This document shows positions 14,241 through 18,865 of a stretch of 18,865 nucleotides of DNA, piece after piece. Each line of letters starts with the position of its first letter. The first letter of the stretch is position 1. The translations under genes were made by a program, and so were the position numbers. This stretch comes from Candidatus Krumholzibacteriia bacterium (lineage in GTDB: Bacteria; Krumholzibacteriota; Krumholzibacteriia; Krumholzibacteriales; Krumholzibacteriaceae), in assembly GCA_028696635.1 (NCBI GenBank), contig JAQVGR010000004.1:1-18865 (forward strand). The letters are read 5' to 3'. Below the pieces are notes generated by a model, which saw nothing but the letters and a program-made list of their open reading frames with translations, made no database searches and was not told where the DNA came from.

Positions 14241-14930
14241 GTGAAACAGCAGATGCAGAACGATTATTACTCGATACTCGAGGCGTGGCCGAAGTCATCG
14301 GCCGATGAGATCAAGAAGAACTATTTCCGTCTCGCCAAGCTCTATCACCCGGACGTGGCGGGGAATACGCTCGCGAGCAAGGAACGGTTCAAGCTCATCA
14401 ACGAGGCATACGGCGTCCTCATCGATCCGCAGAAACGACGCGAGTACGACGAGACCCTGATGAAGAAGGTCGGCTCGAAGGATGCAGCGGCGCTGAAGGC
14501 TTCCGACCGCAAGACAGCCACCCTCGCATATCAGCAGGCACGCGATGCGATAAAGGCGGGGCGCTACGACAAGGCGTCCGTCCTTCTGAGGGAAGCGATC
14601 CGGGCCGACGGAACGAATCCCTCGTACCACAGCTGGTACGGATTCTCGCTCGCCATGAACGGAGGGAACCTGCATGAGGCGCGCGATGCGTGCAAGAAGG
14701 CGATCGAAATGGAGTTTTACAGCGCAGATTACCATGCCAATCTCGGGTTCGTCTATTTCAAGGCCGGCCTGAAGAATCTCGCCGTCAAGCATTTCAGCGA
14801 CGCGCTGAAGTGGGATCCGAAGAATCCCGTCGCCTCCAAGTTCATGTCGAAGGCGTCCGGAGGCGACAGGGGGCAGGGACCGATTGACCGCCTCTTCTCC
14901 GGATTGAAGAAATCGATCGGCATCTCCTGA
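14241..14930 (+). CDS. J-domain protein fused to TPR repeats
   Basis: This 229-residue protein begins with a J domain (about 7-72), with YYSILEAWPKSSADEIKKNYFRLA split over helices I-II, the HPD motif at 36-38 and FKLINEAYGVLIDPQKRREYD in helices III-IV. J domains stimulate the ATPase of DnaK-type Hsp70. The Gly/Phe-rich, zinc-finger and substrate-binding domains of true DnaJ are absent. Instead, residues 92-200 form about three TPR-like units (AYQQARDAIKAGRYDKASVLL, YHANLGFVYFKAGLKNLAVKHF region), followed by a short basic tail. The start is GTG 14241 with GAGGT at 14228-14232. A later ATG at 14253 lacks a ribosome site and would cut the domain edge. It is probably a specialised co-chaperone recruiting Hsp70 to a particular client, perhaps a product of this cluster. 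That role is inferred. Confidence 0.9.
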   Translation: MKQQMQNDYYSILEAWPKSSADEIKKNYFRLAKLYHPDVAGNTLASKERFKLINEAYGVLIDPQKRREYDETLMKKVGSKDAAALKASDRKTATLAYQQARDAIKAGRYDKASVLLREAIRADGTNPSYHSWYGFSLAMNGGNLHEARDACKKAIEMEFYSADYHANLGFVYFKAGLKNLAVKHFSDALKWDPKNPVASKFMSKASGGDRGQGPIDRLFSGLKKSIGIS

Positions 14931-14998
14931 CGGAACACGGCGCAGCCGCATCCCGAAATGTGTTGATTTTCCACCGGGCCGCCGGTACGCTCCCCTGC

Positions 14999-15005
14999 GA
15001 GGTGA
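14999..15005 (+). promoter_or_regulatory. Strong ribosome-binding site of the propeller membrane protein
   Basis: GAGGTGA at 14999-15005 lies 4 nt before ATG 15010 and matches the anti-Shine-Dalgarno core well. It fixes a start that gives the cytoplasmic N-terminal domain its full length. The preceding 79-nt gap holds only a weak 5-bp ACCGG/CCGGT dyad. Confidence 0.65.
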
Positions 15006-15009
15006 CGGC

Positions 15010-16905
15010 ATGGGACGTACCTGCTTCATCGCCGCCTGCGGCGGCGAGGACACAACGGCGCTCACCTATCACGAGACATCCCGCCGGACAGGGCGCAAGG
15101 AATTTTTCGTGTTCATTCAGCCTGCCCGTCCCGAGCACGGCGATGCCCTGCGCGAGCTCTTCCGGCGGATCGTCTCCTCCTCTCGCCTGGGACATCCCGC
15201 CCGGTTCTTCGAGGGGATTATCGATGCGATGAACGCGCTTCCCGGAGCGGGAGAGAGCGATTCGCATCTCGTCGATTCGATGATACTCGTCGTGATGCGC
15301 CTCGGCGAGGAGTACTATGTGCTGCGCAACCGCCGGATCGAGCCGGTCCACTACGACGCCTCGAGGGGGTCGGAGGGGGCAGTGGAGGCGATCCCGGGGA
15401 GGAGGGAGATCCCCCTCGAGCGGACGGGACGACAGGGCGAGCTCTTCGCCACGCAGGCGCAGGATCATTTCATCCTCGAACGCTTCGCGATGCCGACCGG
15501 AGCGCACACGATACTGATGACGCCGTCGCGCGAGTTCGTGCAGCGCTTCCGGGGAGTGCTGCTCGACAGCATACTCATGCCGTCGTTCGAGGTACCCTCC
15601 GGAGGAGAGATACAACTCGAGACGAACGCCGCCTTCCCAGCGATCCACTGGAAATCGATCGGGACAGGCGGACCGGCAAGGCAGGAACGGAAACGGGGTT
15701 CAGACATGATCAAGAGGTCAGCACCGATCATCGCCGGAGCCGTGGCGTTGATCGCCGCCGTCATACTGATCTTCAATCCTTTCGACTCGGGTCGCCGCAC
15801 AGAGCCGGGAGAGGAGATTCTGCTCGGAGCCGGCGAGAGCGAGGGCGAACAGGTCCCCGCCCCTGCCGGGACCGCTCCCGCCGCCGCGATGGAGAGGCCC
15901 GGGGAAAGGGCCGAGCCGATGACAGCCGTTGCGATCCTCGGCGAGGGATGGCGCAAGAAGTTCAACGCGCCGGTGACGTCGTCACCCGCGGTCTGCGGCG
16001 ATCGGGTGACATTCGGATGCCGGGACGGGAACATCTATTCGTTTTCGACCGACGGAACGATGCAGTGGACATACCGGGCCGAGGAGGGCGTCGGCGCTTC
16101 GCCGTTGTGCGTCGGCGGCCGCGTCATTGGCGCCGATTACAAGGGGAACGTCTTCTGCCTCGACGGCGGCGCCGGGACGCTCGTATGGAGTTTCCAGGGA
16201 GGCGAAAAGATCGTGAGCAGCCCGCAGGCGGCGGGGCGTCAGGTGATCGTCTGCACGATGGGAGGGCGGGTGATAGCTCTCGATGCGGAGAACGGCCAGC
16301 GCATCTGGAGCCAGAAGATAGGCGAGTCCGTCTGGGCGACTCCCGCGGTCGGCGGGAATTTCATAGTCGCGGCCAGCACGGACGGCTCCCTCGTGAGACT
16401 CTCCCGTGACGGAGCGGTCGTCTGGCGCATCGCTCCCGGAGGAACGATACATTCCTCGCCGCTCTGCCTCGAGGACGAGGACCTCGTCATCGTAGGGAGC
16501 GGCGATTCCTGCCTCTTCGGGTATTCCCTCAAGGACGGGACGCTGCGGTGGAGATTCGCGGCCGGCTCGGAGATCAGGAGCGCCCCCGCCTCATCGGCGG
16601 GCAGGATATTCGTCGGGACGGAGGCAGGAGACCTGGTCGCCGTCGATCTCCTCGGGCGGGAGGCCTGGAGGCGAAACACAGGCGCGGCGATACGCTCCCG
16701 GCCCCTGGTCGTACAGGGAGTGGTATTCGTAACTTCTTATAATTCAAAATTATCCGCATTCGCGGTTCTGGACGGCAGCCCTCTGGGAGACTATCGAGCC
16801 GATTCGCCTCTCTACTCGTCCCCCGCCTTCCATCACGGAAGGATCTATTTCGGATCGAACGGAGGATTCCTGCACGCGCCAAGCGTCACCTTCGCCGAGG
16901 GATGA
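15010..16905 (+). CDS. Membrane protein: PP2C-like cytoplasmic region, one transmembrane helix, eight-blade PQQ-type propeller
   Basis: This 631-residue protein has three parts. Residues 1-225 are soluble. MILVVMRLGEEYYVLRNRRIEPVHY, and the later HTILMTPSREFVQRF, follow the strand pattern of PP2C-type phosphatases (the places usually filled by GDSRAYL and CSDGL), but the metal-binding aspartates are missing. If the fold is right, it is a pseudo-phosphatase. A single hydrophobic helix (about 236-257, IIAGAVALIAAVILIF) follows a short basic stretch, implying the N-terminus inside. A Pro/Ala/Glu-rich linker leads to eight blade repeats (about 312-631), each with a Trp or aromatic strand such as MQWTYRA, LVWSFQG, RIWSQKI, VVWRIAP and LRWRFAA. 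These are PQQ/BamB-like, and would be periplasmic. No quinone-dehydrogenase catalytic residues were recognised, so a binding role is likelier. It closes the three-gene cluster. Confidence 0.8.
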   Translation: MGRTCFIAACGGEDTTALTYHETSRRTGRKEFFVFIQPARPEHGDALRELFRRIVSSSRLGHPARFFEGIIDAMNALPGAGESDSHLVDSMILVVMRLGEEYYVLRNRRIEPVHYDASRGSEGAVEAIPGRREIPLERTGRQGELFATQAQDHFILERFAMPTGAHTILMTPSREFVQRFRGVLLDSILMPSFEVPSGGEIQLETNAAFPAIHWKSIGTGGPARQERKRGSDMIKRSAPIIAGAVALIAAVILIFNPFDSGRRTEPGEEILLGAGESEGEQVPAPAGTAPAAAMERPGERAEPMTAVAILGEGWRKKFNAPVTSSPAVCGDRVTFGCRDGNIYSFSTDGTMQWTYRAEEGVGASPLCVGGRVIGADYKGNVFCLDGGAGTLVWSFQGGEKIVSSPQAAGRQVIVCTMGGRVIALDAENGQRIWSQKIGESVWATPAVGGNFIVAASTDGSLVRLSRDGAVVWRIAPGGTIHSSPLCLEDEDLVIVGSGDSCLFGYSLKDGTLRWRFAAGSEIRSAPASSAGRIFVGTEAGDLVAVDLLGREAWRRNTGAAIRSRPLVVQGVVFVTSYNSKLSAFAVLDGSPLGDYRADSPLYSSPAFHHGRIYFGSNGGFLHAPSVTFAEG

Positions 16906-16940
16906 CCGAGGCGACAGCGGCGACCGTTCCCCCTCGGTCA
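16903..16940. repeat. 8-bp inverted repeat starting at the propeller gene's stop codon
   Basis: TGACCGAG (16903-16910), which includes the stop codon, pairs perfectly with CTCGGTCA (16933-16940) around a 22-nt loop. A competing GACCG/CGGTC pairing (16922-16926 with 16935-16939) shares the right arm. No T-run follows, so it is at most a weak or Rho-assisted terminator ahead of secA. Confidence 0.35.
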
Positions 16941-16961
16941 CACACTGCGCGGCCGCGGTTC

Positions 16962-16990
16962 TTGCACGAACAGGCCCATTGTAGTATCTT
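16962..16990 (+). promoter_or_regulatory. Possible secA promoter
   Basis: TTGCAC (16962-16967, 3/6) and TATCTT (16985-16990, 4/6) are separated by 17 bp, about 25 nt before the secA start. The match is modest. Readthrough from the upstream gene is also possible. Confidence 0.3.
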
Positions 16991-17014
16991 GCTCCACTAC
17001 CGGAGGTTCGATAC

Positions 17015-18865
17015 GTGCTGCAGGGACTGCTGAAACATTTCGTCGGAGACCGCAAGACCAGGCTTATGAAGCGCCTCGCTCCTCTGATCGGGGAGGTAAG
17101 AGCGCAGGCGGAGACGTTCCGGTCGCTCGACGACGCCGATTTTCCGCGCAGAACGGCCGATTTGCGCGCGCGCGCCAGGGAGGGGCAATCGCCGGACGAT
17201 CTGCTCCCCGAGGCGTTCGGGCTCGTGTACGAGGCGTGCCGGCGGCACGTGGGCCGTTCCTGGAACGTCGTCGGGCACGAGATGCTCTGGGAGATGGTTC
17301 CGTTCGACGTGCAGATAGCGGGGGCCATCGTCCTGCACCAGGGATCGATCTCGGAGATGGCCACGGGCGAGGGAAAAACACTCGTCGCCGTCATGCCGCT
17401 CTACCTCAACGCCCTCTCAGGGAAGGGCGCACATCTGGTCACCGTCAACGACTATCTCGCCCGCCGCGACGCCGAGTGGATGGGAGAGATCTACAGGTTC
17501 CTCGGCCTCACGGTCGGGTACCTGCAGAACGACATGGATCCGGAACAGCGCAAACGCGTCTATTCCTGCGACATCACCTACGGCACGAACAACGAGTTCG
17601 GTTTCGACTACCTGCGCGACAACATGAAACAGAGCCTCGAGTACCAGGTGCAGCGGGGCCATAACTACGCGATAGTCGACGAAGTCGATTCGGTGCTGAT
17701 AGACGAGGCGCGCACGCCCCTGATTATCTCGGGGCCGGTACCCGGATCCGCAAAGAACGACAACTTCGCTTTCCTGCGCGGGAGGGTCGATGAACTCGTC
17801 AGGAAGCAGAAACGACTCGTCAACGACCTGATGGTCCAGGTCGAACGCGAGATCGAAGGCGGCGGCGACGGCCTCACCGACGAGACGGGGGACAATCTGC
17901 TGCTCGCGCAGCGCGGCGATCCGAAGAACAAGAAATTCACGAAGCTGCGCAAGACGCCGGGCTGCGAGAAGCTGATGCAGCGACGCGAAGCCGACTACAT
18001 GCGCGACAAGCAGATGCACGAACTCGACGCGCAACTCTACTTCGTCGTGGACGAGAAAGCCAATACGGCCGACCTGACGGAGATGGGGCGGGGAACGCTC
18101 TCGCGCGAGGACCAGGAGATGTTCATCCTCCCCGACCTGAGCCTTCAGATCAAGGAGATCGAGTCGGACGATTCGCTCGAGCCGAAGGAGAAGATCCGGC
18201 GGAAGGAATCGGCCTTCCGCGGGTACGCGGAGAGAAGCGAGGTTATACACAACTTCTCGCAGCTGCTCAAGGCGTACACCCTGTTCGAGAAGGACGTCGA
18301 GTACGTCGTCCAGGACGGCCGCGTGGTGATCGTAGACGAGTTTACCGGACGGCTCATGCCCGGCCGCCGCTTCTCCGACGGTCTCCATCAGGCCCTCGAG
18401 GCGAAGGAACAGGTCAGGATCGAGGGGGAGACGCAGACCTTCGCCACGATCACTCTGCAGAACTACTTCCGCATGTACGGCAAGCTCGCAGGCATGACGG
18501 GCACCGCAGAGACCGAAGAAGAGGAATTCCACAAGATCTATAAGCTCGAAGTCCACGTGATTCCGACGAACCGCCCGGTGCGGCGAGTCGATTACGATGA
18601 CGTGATCTTCAGGACAAAGCGCGAGAAGTACGCCGCCATCATCGAGGAGATCAGGCGCCTGCACGAGTCCGGGCTCCCCGTGCTCGTCGGAACCGTGTCG
18701 GTCGAGGTCTCGGAGACCCTCAGCCGGATGCTCAAACGGGAGGGGATACCGCATAACGTCCTCAACGCGAAGCAGCACGAGAGGGAAGCGGAGATCGTCC
18801 GGGAGGCGGGGCGACGGGGGGCCGTGACGATCGCCACGAACATGGCCGGCCGCGGCACCGACATC
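17015..18865 (+). CDS. secA: Preprotein translocase ATPase SecA, 5' part
   Basis: SecA is the motor that drives unfolded preproteins through SecYEG. The first 617 codons are present and the frame is open to the right edge, ending in ATNMAGRGTDI of the second nucleotide-binding domain. Walker A is MATGEGKT (115-122) and the DEAD-type box is DEVDS (222-226). YGTNNEFGFDYLRDNM, RTPLIISGP, FTGRLMPGRRFSDGLHQALEAKE, MTGTAETE and IPTNRPVRR are all family hallmarks. Compared with E. coli SecA there is an extra segment WNVVGHEMLWEM before FDVQIAG, and a charged insert after SGPVPGS (about 245-345). Both are known from Bacteroidota/FCB SecA. The start is GTG 17015, with GGAGG at 17002-17006 and an 8-nt spacer. 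It lies 109 nt after the propeller gene and is probably separately transcribed. Confidence 0.96.
   Translation, partial: MLQGLLKHFVGDRKTRLMKRLAPLIGEVRAQAETFRSLDDADFPRRTADLRARAREGQSPDDLLPEAFGLVYEACRRHVGRSWNVVGHEMLWEMVPFDVQIAGAIVLHQGSISEMATGEGKTLVAVMPLYLNALSGKGAHLVTVNDYLARRDAEWMGEIYRFLGLTVGYLQNDMDPEQRKRVYSCDITYGTNNEFGFDYLRDNMKQSLEYQVQRGHNYAIVDEVDSVLIDEARTPLIISGPVPGSAKNDNFAFLRGRVDELVRKQKRLVNDLMVQVEREIEGGGDGLTDETGDNLLLAQRGDPKNKKFTKLRKTPGCEKLMQRREADYMRDKQMHELDAQLYFVVDEKANTADLTEMGRGTLSREDQEMFILPDLSLQIKEIESDDSLEPKEKIRRKESAFRGYAERSEVIHNFSQLLKAYTLFEKDVEYVVQDGRVVIVDEFTGRLMPGRRFSDGLHQALEAKEQVRIEGETQTFATITLQNYFRMYGKLAGMTGTAETEEEEFHKIYKLEVHVIPTNRPVRRVDYDDVIFRTKREKYAAIIEEIRRLHESGLPVLVGTVSVEVSETLSRMLKREGIPHNVLNAKQHEREAEIVREAGRRGAVTIATNMAGRGTDI

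Noticed and set aside
18199..18220. 8-bp inverted repeat in secA (GCGGAAGG / CCTTCCGC)
   Set aside because: Inverted repeats of this size with short loops are expected a few times by chance in GC-rich DNA of this length; it lies within a conserved coding region.
17417..18778. Long minus-strand frame opposite secA
   Set aside because: Shadow of a conserved gene whose true frame is open to the window edge and carries all SecA motifs.
1..18865. tRNA, rRNA, CRISPR, insertion sequence or prophage remains
   Set aside because: No cloverleaf, regularly spaced repeats, transposase or integrase motif was seen on either strand by reading.

Overview
This window is chromosomal DNA from a GC-rich Gram-negative bacterium. 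The best hint to the lineage is in secA. It carries a short N-terminal insert (WNVVGHEMLWEM) before the Walker A region and a long charged insert before the cross-linking region, both typical of the Bacteroidota/FCB-type SecA. A PorV/PorQ-like outer-membrane protein fragment at the left edge, an outer-membrane-type lipoprotein lytic transglycosylase and GC-ending codon use fit a GC-rich FCB-group or allied candidate phylum. That placement is an inference, not a demonstration.

Layout. (1) 2-3089, plus strand: the 3' end of a PorV/PorQ-like beta-barrel gene, then two tandem ADP-glucose pyrophosphorylase (GlgC) paralogues. The first has lost the signature Arg of the nucleotide-binding loop; the second looks active and holds a perfect 34-bp palindrome. 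(2) 3103-4926, minus strand: an MltD-type lipoprotein with a GH23 domain and three LysM domains, converging on glgC. (3) 4927-5152: a divergent promoter region with a sigma70-like promoter on each strand. (4) 5153-8217, plus strand: a GAF-GGDEF diguanylate cyclase with an inhibitory site, then a compact ComEC whose C-terminal metallo-beta-lactamase domain is degenerate. (5) 8198-12992: a purine cluster purN-purC-purH-guaA, tightly spaced or overlapping, with a probable promoter inside the end of comEC and a leader with a hairpin. It supplies the GAR transformylase step, SAICAR synthesis, the last two steps to IMP, and XMP to GMP. (6) 12993-13292: a gene-free stretch with a strong hairpin and an AT-rich island containing a TATAAT box. 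(7) 13293-16905: three uncharacterised genes, a TPR protein, a J-domain/TPR fusion, and a membrane protein with a phosphatase-like cytoplasmic region, one transmembrane helix and an eight-blade PQQ-type propeller. (8) 17015 to the right edge: the first two thirds of secA.

Most of the window is housekeeping: glycogen, cell wall, purine and Sec functions. The least explained unit is the 13.1-16.9 kb cluster with its own AT-rich promoter region. It could couple extracytoplasmic sensing or scaffolding to a cytoplasmic J-domain/TPR module, but its function cannot be read from the sequence. No tRNA, rRNA, CRISPR array, insertion sequence or integrase was seen.
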